From: Candidatus Kuenenia stuttgartensis
GTDB lineage: Bacteria; Planctomycetota; Planctomycetia; Isosphaerales; Isosphaeraceae
Direction of reading: 5' to 3'
Length of the DNA: 64,000 nucleotides
Assembly: GCA_945865635.1 (NCBI GenBank)
Contig: CAMBEP010000014.1
Coordinates: 28,266-92,265 of the forward strand
The notes under the pieces: model-generated
Database searches by the model: none
Told to the model about the DNA's origin: nothing
Seen by the model: only the letters and a program-made list of their open reading frames with translations
Shown: one piece after another, positions 48,175 to 57,235 of the stretch
Numbering within the stretch: the first letter of the stretch is position 1
Layout of the letters: every line of letters starts with the position of its first letter
Translations under genes and position numbers: made by a program

Positions 48175-49456
48175 CCGATCAGCAGAAATACAACACGTAA
48201 AGATGACTATCCCGGCCCGATGGCTCCCAATCTGGTCCGTAGTGGCGGCTTTTGGAACGTATTTCTGCATGTATGCATTTCGCAAGCCGTTCACGGCCGC
48301 TGGCTATGAAGGCATGAATTATGGTGGACTGGGATTTAAAACGATCCTGGTCACATCTCAGGTGTTTGGCTACATGCTCTCGAAGTTCATAGGCGTAAAA
48401 GTTATTTCTGAATTGAATCCAGAGCATCGTTCCAGGGCCATTATCGTCCTGATTCTGGGCGCACAGCTCTCTCTGATTTTATTCGCTCTTACGCCACTCC
48501 CTTACAATGCCATCATGCTGTTTTTCAATGGCTTAAGTCTTGGTATGATCTTTGGCTTGGTACTTGGGTTTCTTGAAGGCCGTCGCAATACCGAAGCCCT
48601 GACGGCTGGCCTCTGCGCCAGCTTTATTCTGGCCGATGGCATGACCAAGTCGGTGGGTGGATATTTCATGAAAATGGGGGTGGATCAAATCTCCATGCCC
48701 GCTCTGGCCGGATTCCTATTTCTGGGCCCAATGTTCTTCTTCGTCTGGATGCTCTCGAAAATTCCTGCACCATCCGCCGAAGATCAAAAGGCTCGCAACC
48801 ATCGCTCTTCAATGAATCGCAATGATCGCCGGCAATTCTTCCGTAAATATGCCGCTGGACTGATTCCGCTCATGGTTTGCTACCTCCTGATAACCGTTAT
48901 GCGCAGCATCAGAGCCGATTTCGCCGCGGAATTATGGAAAGATCTGGGCACCTCTGGCCAGCCAGCCGTCTTCACCCGCTCTGAATTTTATGTGACTATC
49001 TGTGTTATGCTGGCAAGCGGATTGTCGATTTTTATTCACAATAACCGGATTGCATTTTTTCTCTCGCTTGGCAATTCCATTGTTGGCTCCATGCTCATCA
49101 TTATTGCTGCTGTTGGCTGGAATCAAGGCTTTATTGAAGATGGATTCATGCTGATGGTCCTGCTCGGCCTTGGCTTATACTTGCCATATGTCTCTGTTCA
49201 CACCACCGTCTTTGAGCGATTTCTGGCCATGACCCGCGACAAGGGCAATATCGGCTATCTCATGTATCTGGCTGATGCCTTCGGATATCTTGGTTATGTG
49301 GCTGTCATGATCTGCCGCAATTATTTTGGCGCGCCTGATCAGCTCCTGAATTTCTTTCTGCTCACCTGCATCGTCTTAGGCGCCATATCAATGCTTTGTC
49401 TTGCCATTTCCATGATCGCCTTCCGCAAAATCAAGGTGGCTCCAGATTTGGTTTAA
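48161..49456 (+). CDS. DUF5690 family MFS-type transporter
   Basis: 431 residues with 11-12 membrane segments. FGTYFCMYAFRKPFTAAGYEG near residue 25 is the strongly conserved DUF5690 opening and resembles organophosphate/phosphate antiporters. A central cytoplasmic loop (EDQKARNHRSSMNRNDRRQF) separates two six-helix halves. The start codon overlaps the 3' end of the PhnZ-like gene by 14 bases, so the two are coupled and the transporter may import its substrate. ATG 48203 is an alternative start. Confidence 0.83.
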   Translation: MNQNSRSAEIQHVKMTIPARWLPIWSVVAAFGTYFCMYAFRKPFTAAGYEGMNYGGLGFKTILVTSQVFGYMLSKFIGVKVISELNPEHRSRAIIVLILGAQLSLILFALTPLPYNAIMLFFNGLSLGMIFGLVLGFLEGRRNTEALTAGLCASFILADGMTKSVGGYFMKMGVDQISMPALAGFLFLGPMFFFVWMLSKIPAPSAEDQKARNHRSSMNRNDRRQFFRKYAAGLIPLMVCYLLITVMRSIRADFAAELWKDLGTSGQPAVFTRSEFYVTICVMLASGLSIFIHNNRIAFFLSLGNSIVGSMLIIIAAVGWNQGFIEDGFMLMVLLGLGLYLPYVSVHTTVFERFLAMTRDKGNIGYLMYLADAFGYLGYVAVMICRNYFGAPDQLLNFFLLTCIVLGAISMLCLAISMIAFRKIKVAPDLV

Positions 49457-49587
49457 CCTGATCTCAAACTATCGCTCCATCGACACATTCCTTAGCAAAC
49501 AATTGTCACCTCTAAAAATTTATGCGATATTAGGTTGACCTGCTCCCAAAACTGAATCAAACCCTCGCGATATCACTGACAACGACC

Positions 49588-51693
49588 ATGAATCAACCTG
49601 CCCACGCTTTCTGGATCATGATCGGCGCACTGGCTATCCTCTCCATTGCGTTTCGCTTCTACAGCCGGTTTCTGGCCGTCAGGGTGGCCGGCCTCGACGG
49701 TTCGCGAGTCACCCCCGCCCACGAACTCAACGACGGCCAAAATTATCACCCCACCAACAGGTGGGTCCTCTTCGGCCACCACTTCGCCGCAATCTCTGGT
49801 GCTGGCCCTTTGATTGGACCTGTTCTGGCCATCCAGTTTGGCTACCTGCCAGGCCTCATCTGGCTCCTGGTGGGCGTCTGTCTGGCCGGCGCCGTGCAGG
49901 ATTTCATGGTCCTTTTCGTCTCTACCCGCCGCAAGGGCCGAAGCCTCGCCGGTATCGCGCTGGACGAACTCGGCCCGACCGCCGGTCTGGCCACCGCCCT
50001 GGCCATTCTTTATATCATCGTCATTGCCTTGGCCGGCTTGGGGATTGTTGTCGTGAAGGCCCTTGGTGGAGAGGAAGTTAAGATGAAGGCAGGCACTCAG
50101 ATTGTCATGCCTGCCGACAATAATCAGATCCACAAAACCATTCTCCCCGGCACGTCTAAAATCTACGACATTCCGCCCGGCAGCCGCTATCAATACGCTC
50201 CCGGCGAGGAAATGGTCTTTAATGAGGGCTATCAACTGGCCGTTCCTGCCGCTTCAGCCCTCGAATCCTCCAAAGAAGGCCAGGGCCTGACCCTGCCTGA
50301 AGGGGCCCGGCGCCTGGTGCCCGGCTCAAGCTGGGGCACTTTCACCATCGCCTGCACCGTGCCAATTGCCTTATTTGTCGGGCTTTATATGTACAAAATC
50401 CGCAAGGGCAAAGTGGTTGAGGCGTCCATTGCAGGCGCCATTGCTGTGCTGGGCGTGACCGTGGCCGGCGCATGGATTCCCGGGAGCTCTCTGGAAGGCT
50501 ATTTCTCGCTCTCCCGCAACCAGACCATCGCCGCCATTGCTGCCTATGGCTTCATTGCCAGCGTCCTGCCCGTCTGGCTATTGCTCTGCCCACGCGACTA
50601 TCTTTCGAGCTTCCTGAAGATCGGGACGATTGCATTATTGGTCGTCGGTGTATTGATCGCGAATCCAGTGCTTCAGGCGCCACCTGTCAACTCTCAATTC
50701 GCCAACGGCGGCGGCCCTTATTTCGACGGCCCGATTTTCCCCTACGTCTTCATTTGCATTATGTGTGGAGCCATTTCCGGGTTCCACGCCCTGGTCAGCT
50801 CGGGCACCACTCCGAAGATGGTCAGCAATGAGCTCGACATTCGCATGATCGGCTATGGATCCATGCTGATTGAAGGCCTGGTCGGCATCGTGGCCCTGAT
50901 CGCTGCCGCCAGCTTGCCCACTTCCATGTATTACGACATCAATATCGATCTGGCCAAGCGGCCCCAATATACCAACGCCCTCGCCGCGCTCGGTGTGGAC
51001 CCGCACGGCGACCACGGCGGCGAGCTTGTGGCCATGGAAAAAGAGGTACAGGAATCGCTGCACGGCCGCACCGGCGGGGCGGTCACTCTGGCCGTCGGCA
51101 TGGCCCGCATTTTCGACAGCGCGCTGCCGGGCCAAGGCTGGCTGATGAAATATTGGTATCACTTCGCCATTATGTTCGAGGCCCTGTTCATTCTGACCAC
51201 CATTGACACCGGCACACGCATCGGTAGATTCCTGCTCCAAGAGCTGTTGGGCCGAATTTACAAGCCTTTGGGCGACCTTGACTGGCTCCCGGCGTCGATC
51301 CTCTCCACAGGTCTGATTGTTGTGGCCTGGTCCGGCTTCATCTGGTCCGGGTCCGTCGAATCCATCTGGCCCATGTTCGGCATGGCCAATCAATTACTGG
51401 CAGTGGTTGCATTATGCCTGGTCACCACCTATCTGATCAATCACGGCAAGGCCCGATTTGCACCTGTCACACTTCTCCCAATGCTTTTCGTGCTCACCAC
51501 CACCACCACAGCAGGCTATTCCGAAATCACCGGCAAATTCTGGGGCATGATCAAAGCTGGATCAGTCGTCAGGGGTTATTTGAATATCGGCCTGACATTT
51601 TTTGTCATGACCTGCGTAGGCATTATTCTGGTCATCGCCGTCAAACGCTGGCTGGCAGTGCTCTCGGGGCGGGTGGCGGTGAAGGTGGAGTAA
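49588..51693 (+). CDS. cstA: Carbon starvation protein CstA
   Basis: 701 residues with many membrane helices. NYHPTNRWVLFGHHFAAISGAGPLIGPVLA near residue 52 and GFHALVSSGTTPKMVSNE near 395 are CstA hallmarks, and FEALFILTTIDTGTRIGRF near 530 is the conserved later helix. CstA-type carriers import peptides or pyruvate during starvation. An insert at about residues 162-248 is hydrophilic and not found in E. coli CstA; it would form an extra loop between helices. Confidence 0.93.
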   Translation: MNQPAHAFWIMIGALAILSIAFRFYSRFLAVRVAGLDGSRVTPAHELNDGQNYHPTNRWVLFGHHFAAISGAGPLIGPVLAIQFGYLPGLIWLLVGVCLAGAVQDFMVLFVSTRRKGRSLAGIALDELGPTAGLATALAILYIIVIALAGLGIVVVKALGGEEVKMKAGTQIVMPADNNQIHKTILPGTSKIYDIPPGSRYQYAPGEEMVFNEGYQLAVPAASALESSKEGQGLTLPEGARRLVPGSSWGTFTIACTVPIALFVGLYMYKIRKGKVVEASIAGAIAVLGVTVAGAWIPGSSLEGYFSLSRNQTIAAIAAYGFIASVLPVWLLLCPRDYLSSFLKIGTIALLVVGVLIANPVLQAPPVNSQFANGGGPYFDGPIFPYVFICIMCGAISGFHALVSSGTTPKMVSNELDIRMIGYGSMLIEGLVGIVALIAAASLPTSMYYDINIDLAKRPQYTNALAALGVDPHGDHGGELVAMEKEVQESLHGRTGGAVTLAVGMARIFDSALPGQGWLMKYWYHFAIMFEALFILTTIDTGTRIGRFLLQELLGRIYKPLGDLDWLPASILSTGLIVVAWSGFIWSGSVESIWPMFGMANQLLAVVALCLVTTYLINHGKARFAPVTLLPMLFVLTTTTTAGYSEITGKFWGMIKAGSVVRGYLNIGLTFFVMTCVGIILVIAVKRWLAVLSGRVAVKVE

Positions 51694-52317
51694 GTGTAAG
51701 GGGGGGGCATGATATGCAATCCTTTTGATGTATATTCTGGAAGATTTAAACTTGATGGCCTAAAAATAACAACCGCTTTTAACCACCAAACGTGCGGTCT
51801 AAGCTAGCTAGGCCCAGCGGCTCTGGAATACGTGGCGATGAGAAGAATTCCTACCTGATTCTCACCACATCCCGCCCCCGGGACCAAAGGTCCGGGGGCG
51901 TCGTGAGATGGTAAATGATGATGATGATTAAAAACCTTACATGGACCCAGCGCCTTGCCCTGGGCTGGTATGGGGCAGGCCGTTGGCCTGCAAATCCACA
52001 GTCTGTACCAATGACATGGAATTATGGATTACGAGATGTGTGGTACAACGAGGTGCCCTCGCCCGGAATGGCTTGTTTTTTGTAAAGACACCTAAATCTA
52101 TGTTTATTCTAATCTTATGCATGATTGATATGTAATCCGAGAAACGCCGGGTGAGGAGCACCCTGCCTTCGCAAAGAGAGAAAACTTCAGCCTTCAAAAA
52201 GAACTGGGTTTAGGTAGAATCCGTGTAAAATGAATGCAAGGAGCCTGAAAATGAATTGCTCGCCCCGAGTAATACTTCGAAGAGCTCCTAACCCTATTGG
52301 AAAACGACGATCAAACC
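51694..52317. other. Intergenic region with a strong hairpin
   Basis: About 620 bases. It contains a GC-rich hairpin at 51873-51900 (CGCCCCCGGGACC / GGTCCGGGGGCG, one bulge, arms extendable by CTCAC/GTGAG) and a short run of GATGAT units near 51915. No gene was recognised. Confidence 0.5.
51873..51900. repeat. GC-rich hairpin
   Basis: CGCCCCCGGGACC - AAA - GGTCCGGGGGCG, one unpaired G. No T tract follows, so it is not a standard intrinsic terminator, although it lies 180 bases after the cstA stop. Confidence 0.55.
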
Positions 52318-52983
52318 ATGAACTCAACCGATCAAGAGCCGATCGACTATCTGAATCCGCAACTACCGGAAGGGCTGAAGCGCGTTGTCATGCCGATTGT
52401 TGATGCCACACCAGCCAACCTTGCAGGATATGGCCACCTGGTGGACGACCCGGCCAATTGTGAATTCGAGATTGTTCGATGGCCTGCTTTAGGTAGCCGT
52501 CCAGTGGATGCCGGAACGGGAGATCAGGGCGGGACAACGGAAGGAATCTTCATCAGTCAGTGGCAGGGCGACATCCTTTATGGTCGAAACGAAGCGGTGG
52601 GTGGACATTATATTTTGGCATATGCAAAGGAGCCTGCACTTGCGAAAGTGGATCACCATTATCCCCCATCACGAATGCTGCTTTGGCATGCCAACTATCA
52701 CCCGGATGGGGGTCAGCTTTTCTTCCCGCTTGATGGTCGGCCTTTCTATGTACCGCTGGCTCTACCGGGCGACGACGTCAGCCCTGAGCGATTCATATGC
52801 TTCCGATTTTCAGGCGAACAAGGGCTTTATATACACCCAAACATTTGGCACGAAGGGGTTTTCACGCTGAGCGGAACGCAGCGATTCTTTGACCGCCAAG
52901 GGGCGGTGCATGCGCGGGTCTCGGTGGAGTTTGCCCGCGAGTTTGGCTGCTTGCTGGAAGCCCCTGTGAACAATCCAGACTGA
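52318..52983 (+). CDS. Ureidoglycolate lyase (AllA) family cupin
   Basis: 221 residues from ATG 52318. The AllA-like pattern is clear: GQLFFPLDGRPFYVPLALPG near residue 140, FICFRFSGEQGLYIHPNIWHEG near 168 and HARVSVEFAREFG near 203. AllA releases glyoxylate and urea from ureidoglycolate. No other allantoin genes are adjacent, so purine use is only a possibility. The protein is longer at its N-terminus than E. coli AllA. It is monocistronic and ends before two hairpins. Confidence 0.78.
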   Translation: MNSTDQEPIDYLNPQLPEGLKRVVMPIVDATPANLAGYGHLVDDPANCEFEIVRWPALGSRPVDAGTGDQGGTTEGIFISQWQGDILYGRNEAVGGHYILAYAKEPALAKVDHHYPPSRMLLWHANYHPDGGQLFFPLDGRPFYVPLALPGDDVSPERFICFRFSGEQGLYIHPNIWHEGVFTLSGTQRFFDRQGAVHARVSVEFAREFGCLLEAPVNNPD

Positions 52984-53038
52984 AGCCGTGATCCTAAGGC
53001 GAAAGGCGGATCTCAAAACAAGCTGAGTAAAAACGAAA

Positions 53039-53067
53039 AGACCCAAGCTTTAGAAAGCTTGGGTCTT
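53039..53067. terminator. Hairpin, probable terminator
   Basis: Stem AAGACCCAAGCTTT / AAAGCTTGGGTCTT with a very small loop, 55 bases after the ureidoglycolate lyase-like gene. The T tract is weak (TTGAATTATTT), so its efficiency is uncertain. Confidence 0.6.
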
Positions 53068-53207
53068 GAATTATTTCCGCAAGCAGGCATTTGGGCTTTG
53101 ATTACTTTGCAACCACGCGATGGATTGATGGGCAGAGGCCATGCCTATTCATAGGGGCCTGTTTTATGGATGACCAATCATCAAATGCATCAGCCACCTG
53201 AACGTGC

Positions 53208-53234
53208 GAAAAAGGTGGGTTGCAACCCACCTTT
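53208..53234 (-). terminator. Terminator of the dnd operon
   Basis: Perfect palindrome AAAGGTGGGTTGCAACCCACCTTT followed on the minus strand by two further T (five in all). It lies 18 bases after the stop of the dndE-herA gene. Confidence 0.7.
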
Positions 53235-53252
53235 GCAGCCCACCCTACAGCC

Positions 53253-54839
53253 TTATTTCCCCCAGCATCTGACTTTAGCTGCTGGTGTATCTGGCCATTT
53301 GCAATAAGCAAGACCGGTTGTCAATTCGAAATCGGAGAAGTTAGCTGGAAGTAATTTCTGGCCGTAAAGGTTACCGAGTTTTGATAAACCTTTATCACCA
53401 CTTGTGCATGCAAAGGCAACGCATGTACCAATTTGACTTAAAAAGTCGTCGGATTCACCTTGGAAATCGGTTGGATCTTGCGATAGCAACATGATTACCA
53501 CCCCCTTTGATCGACCTTGACGCACTAAATCCACTAGAGATTCTGATTTATTTGAAGCCATAACACGACGTGCTTCATCAATGACAATAAGATTCCTTAA
53601 CGATTGAATATTTCCAGTCTGTTCAGAATCCGGAAGTCTCAGTAAGTGAGTTTTAGCAGCATCGAGCAATAGCATAACGATCAGTTTTTTCAACTCTTCC
53701 GAATCAACTGATGCCAAAGAGATAACCCACGATTTACTGAAGAAATCGCTTGAACTCATTGTAGGCTTAAATATGTTTAATAAAGTTAGTTCATTCAATC
53801 GAGCGTACACACTATCTTTATCCAGGTTTTCTCTATTCAGCTCTTGCAAATAGGCATCTTTAATAGAATCAAGTGATCGATCAGAATCATCTCTCATGAT
53901 ATTTTCGATTACCTGATGAATTCTATTTCTCTGTAAGTCTCCAACAGATCTACAACACATTGCAAGCGAATCTCGAAATCTCATAGCGGCATTTTGAATT
54001 CCAGTATCACCAATCCCAGAATTAGGCAAGAAATCCAATGGAATAGGAATTTCACCAGCTTGAATTGGTGTGATTGAAGAGTTATTCCACTTGGCAATAG
54101 AGCTTGATAGTTTCCCATTTTGAACAAATTCTCCTTTGGGATCGATCAATAAGATTGGAATCGAAGATTGATCAACAATCTGTTTGGCCATTTGAATACC
54201 AGTCGTAGTCTTACCTTTGCTAGTTGCCCCCATTAAAGCAATGTGAGGAGGTTTTCCTACCCGATTGAGTGAGAATTCCACGCTTTTTTTAGAGGGGAAT
54301 AGTTGCGAAACCTCTCCTAGTCTCAAGACCACTTCGTTTTTAGAAGAATGAATTGTCAATACGGATGATTTTGTAGACAAGCGACGCGAATATAGTTTTA
54401 ACCAGGTAATCACCCCCATACTGTGCTCTTCTAAATCACTATTTATTAAACGGGCACCTCTGTCAATATGCATTTCGACTCGATTCTTAAAATCTGACAT
54501 TGCCGCATGATGAGTTAGTTGACCATCAATTACAATAATTGAAGCCCATGTGCTGATATCCTCATTACCAAAAAGAAACTCGCCTTTTATAGGTCTTTCT
54601 TTAAATAGTACTTTCGTTTTATCTTGGTTGAAGTCTTTACTAGATTCATAGATTGATCTACCGAGAAATAAACGAAGGATCTCGTAACGCCTCGGTTTTG
54701 AGGTCAAGCCTAAAGCAGTTTGTAAAGCTTCAGTAAATCGATCTTCAAAATCTTTTGCAAAAAGACTTAGATTATAGTCTTGCCCCCAGATTGCCTCTCG
54801 AGTGAATACAGATACAGGAGTATGTTCATGAATACTCAT
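53253..54839 (-). CDS. DndE domain fused to HerA-type ATPase
   Basis: 528 residues. Residues 20-110 match DndE (DUF1832), with RRYEILRLFLGRSIYES at 50-66 and KGEFLFGNED at 85-94. Residues 190-520 are a HerA/FtsK-like ATPase: Walker A GATSKGKT at 204-211, LLIDPKGEF at 230-238, Walker B LIVIDEA at 417-423, and LLSQDPTDF. DndE binds nicked DNA during phosphorothioation, and HerA-type motors drive DNA processing; here both sit in one chain. It is the last gene of the operon, 29 bases after dndD, and AT-rich like the rest. Normal DndE is only about 110-150 residues. Confidence 0.87.
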   Translation of the reverse strand: MSIHEHTPVSVFTREAIWGQDYNLSLFAKDFEDRFTEALQTALGLTSKPRRYEILRLFLGRSIYESSKDFNQDKTKVLFKERPIKGEFLFGNEDISTWASIIVIDGQLTHHAAMSDFKNRVEMHIDRGARLINSDLEEHSMGVITWLKLYSRRLSTKSSVLTIHSSKNEVVLRLGEVSQLFPSKKSVEFSLNRVGKPPHIALMGATSKGKTTTGIQMAKQIVDQSSIPILLIDPKGEFVQNGKLSSSIAKWNNSSITPIQAGEIPIPLDFLPNSGIGDTGIQNAAMRFRDSLAMCCRSVGDLQRNRIHQVIENIMRDDSDRSLDSIKDAYLQELNRENLDKDSVYARLNELTLLNIFKPTMSSSDFFSKSWVISLASVDSEELKKLIVMLLLDAAKTHLLRLPDSEQTGNIQSLRNLIVIDEARRVMASNKSESLVDLVRQGRSKGVVIMLLSQDPTDFQGESDDFLSQIGTCVAFACTSGDKGLSKLGNLYGQKLLPANFSDFELTTGLAYCKWPDTPAAKVRCWGK

Positions 54840-54868
54840 AGAATTAGTTCTCTTTCGTTATACGAGTG

Positions 54869-56974
54869 TCAATAGAAATAGTGATTTGGAAGTATGGTAG
54901 ACTCGTTGAGTGACTCATCATATTCTACAAGGAAATATGTTCCGTCATCAGAAGTGATTTTTTCGCCAAGAACCTTGTTGTGCAACTCCTCTGTGATTTC
55001 TTGATCATGAGACAAAAGTATAATCTGATCAAGATCTGCATTAGCAAGCGCTTGAAGCAATCGCTCCCTATACTCACTATCTGCATTACCAAGGGGGGTA
55101 TCAATCACTAATGGGGCCCGATAGTTTGTCAATTCAGTTAAGGCGAGTGAATAGGCAATTCCGAAAGATCTTCTCTCGAAACCAGCCATAGTTTCAAACA
55201 TCTCTAGTTTACCTGTCCGATTTACAAAAACAGGCTTTACTTCATATGGATTACTTTTCTCGAGTTGAATATGACCACCTTTAAAGCGACTATCAGCAAT
55301 ATTAAGAAACTTCTTCGTAGTCAGATTGATAATCTTATTCATGGTCATAGGTCGAAGTTGATCGAGCCATTTATCAAAAAGATTATGAGTACTCTCAGCG
55401 ACGTATAACAAGGATTTAGTGTTTTTAGTTTGTTTCAGGAACTCCCTGTAGGAATCGATCTCTGATTTAAGCTTTGTCTCAATATCAATCTGAACAGAAA
55501 GAGCAGATTGCAGTGTTGACAAAGCCAATTCTTCTTTAATTCTCGTCGCATTACTTTCTTTTAACTCTTGAACAACATCCTGAATATTTTCACTATTAGA
55601 TTGCAACATAGTATATTCGGATTTTAATTGGCCAATAGTTAAGTCATTCGCGAGAACTTCATCTGCCTTGTGCTGTATGGAGGAAATACTATCTACTGGT
55701 TTTTCTATCTTATTTGCAAGATTGTTTCTGTCTTTATTATTAACGAAGACTAGTAAGAAAGAATCCGCGCATTTAATTGGTGGTGGGTTGTACATACCTT
55801 CAATAGCAGATTTAAATCTGCTTCTTAAGTTCTCCCATGATTCAATATTCAAATCGCAAAGCAATGGGTCGTGATAATATGGCTCAGGTAAAGCTTTACT
55901 AATTACATCTTGAAGTTTCAACTCTGTTCCCATGCGGATAGTATCCCATTTCTCTCTTTCGGATTCCATCTCTAAGCGATCAATAATTTTATCTCGATAT
56001 CTATGTAAAGCCATTTCTAAAGCGAGATTACCCAACTCAGAATGAATGTAATTGCGTGCAGACTTGACGGCATCAGATTTCTCTTTAAGTTCAGTCCTAA
56101 TTACTTCCATGCGAGGCTTGTTATCACCCCCATGCTCTATTATTCTATTATCGATTTGGTCAATCTCTTGTATAAGATTATTAATTGAATTCTTTAATCG
56201 CCTCTCTTCTGTCTTTAGCTCTTCGATTTTACTTTTGACATCTCCTAGGTTCTTCATATCTGCAACATATTTGTCTTTCCGTTCATCATATTTCTTTTTC
56301 CCACCAGTTATCTGATTTAGGTTGTCGATATAACTTTTAACTCTTTGCTGAGATTTATATAGCACACTAGTCCCAAATAATATATCCACAGCATCCTTTA
56401 CTTGAAGATTTCCAGATGCGTTGATTACACTCTGGGCTTGTTCGCCATCAAAGAAAAAGGCCGGAACGACGTCCGATTTAAAAAGCAAGTTCTGGATTTT
56501 TTCATGGTCTTCACCATTTTCATGCTTAGGCTTTGATGGAAAACCATCATTTTCATGAATTTGAACGTCTTCAAACGATGAACTTTGCCTGAGTTTGCCT
56601 TGTGAATTAAAATACCATCGCCTTAATATTCTTACTTCTTTAACTCCTTTTAATCTTTCATTATCTGTCGGGGAAATTGTTATATCAATAACCATTGGTT
56701 CGTCACTATCCGCATCTCGCTTACGAAAACTTTCCAGTGCACTCCTATAAAACAACCTATCGTCCTTATCTTTATAAGATTTATGATTCTCAACAAACTT
56801 AAGACCATAACGTCCAAAAAGTCCGATATACAAAGCCATTAGAAATGATGTTTTCCCAGCACCATTCATTGCACCAACTAGAATGAGTGGTTTTTTGGGA
56901 ATAGGCTTCTTAAAATCGAACGTTACATCTCTATAAGTGCGCCAGTTCTGAATATTTAGTCTTGAGATATACAT
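54869..56974 (-). CDS. dndD: DNA phosphorothioation ATPase DndD
   Basis: 701 residues, SMC/RecN-like. The Walker A GAMNGAGKT is at 34-42, coiled-coil segments run over about 210-520, and the C-terminal head has GFERRSFGIAYSLALTELT, Walker B LVIDTPLG at 622-629 and IILLSHDQEI. The order and the short hinge match DndD, which hydrolyses ATP and is thought to open or nick DNA for sulfur incorporation by the Dnd complex. AAAGGA lies six bases before the ATG. It is ten bases downstream of the small gene. Confidence 0.93.
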   Translation of the reverse strand: MYISRLNIQNWRTYRDVTFDFKKPIPKKPLILVGAMNGAGKTSFLMALYIGLFGRYGLKFVENHKSYKDKDDRLFYRSALESFRKRDADSDEPMVIDITISPTDNERLKGVKEVRILRRWYFNSQGKLRQSSSFEDVQIHENDGFPSKPKHENGEDHEKIQNLLFKSDVVPAFFFDGEQAQSVINASGNLQVKDAVDILFGTSVLYKSQQRVKSYIDNLNQITGGKKKYDERKDKYVADMKNLGDVKSKIEELKTEERRLKNSINNLIQEIDQIDNRIIEHGGDNKPRMEVIRTELKEKSDAVKSARNYIHSELGNLALEMALHRYRDKIIDRLEMESEREKWDTIRMGTELKLQDVISKALPEPYYHDPLLCDLNIESWENLRSRFKSAIEGMYNPPPIKCADSFLLVFVNNKDRNNLANKIEKPVDSISSIQHKADEVLANDLTIGQLKSEYTMLQSNSENIQDVVQELKESNATRIKEELALSTLQSALSVQIDIETKLKSEIDSYREFLKQTKNTKSLLYVAESTHNLFDKWLDQLRPMTMNKIINLTTKKFLNIADSRFKGGHIQLEKSNPYEVKPVFVNRTGKLEMFETMAGFERRSFGIAYSLALTELTNYRAPLVIDTPLGNADSEYRERLLQALANADLDQIILLSHDQEITEELHNKVLGEKITSDDGTYFLVEYDESLNESTILPNHYFY

Positions 56975-56984
56975 TTTATTTCCT

Positions 56985-57221
56985 TTAATTCTTTTGTGAT
57001 TTTGTTGTTAAACTTGATGCAGTTTCTTTTTGTCGTTTCAAAAAAGATTCCATTGCACGTGCGACATCGTCGTAGACACCAACGGCTCTTCCCGAACCTT
57101 CTACAATTAGTTCAATCTCGCATATTTCACGTATGAGTATCTCGTCTACACTCTCTTCCGAACAAAGTCTGGATAAGATTGATTTTGATTCTGGCTCTTC
57201 AAAACAATATGGAAGTCCCAT
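56985..57221 (-). CDS. Small protein inside the dnd operon
   Basis: 78 residues, acidic with a basic tail (ESFLKRQKETASSLTTKSQKN), and mostly helical. AGGA lies eight bases before its ATG. It is tightly packed, 14 bases after dndC and ten before dndD, so it is certainly part of the operon. It resembles the small accessory proteins annotated in some phosphorothioation loci, but I cannot prove that by eye. It may be a subunit or a regulator of the modification complex. Confidence 0.75.
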   Translation of the reverse strand: MGLPYCFEEPESKSILSRLCSEESVDEILIREICEIELIVEGSGRAVGVYDDVARAMESFLKRQKETASSLTTKSQKN

Positions 57222-57235
57222 CTCTGATTCCTATA

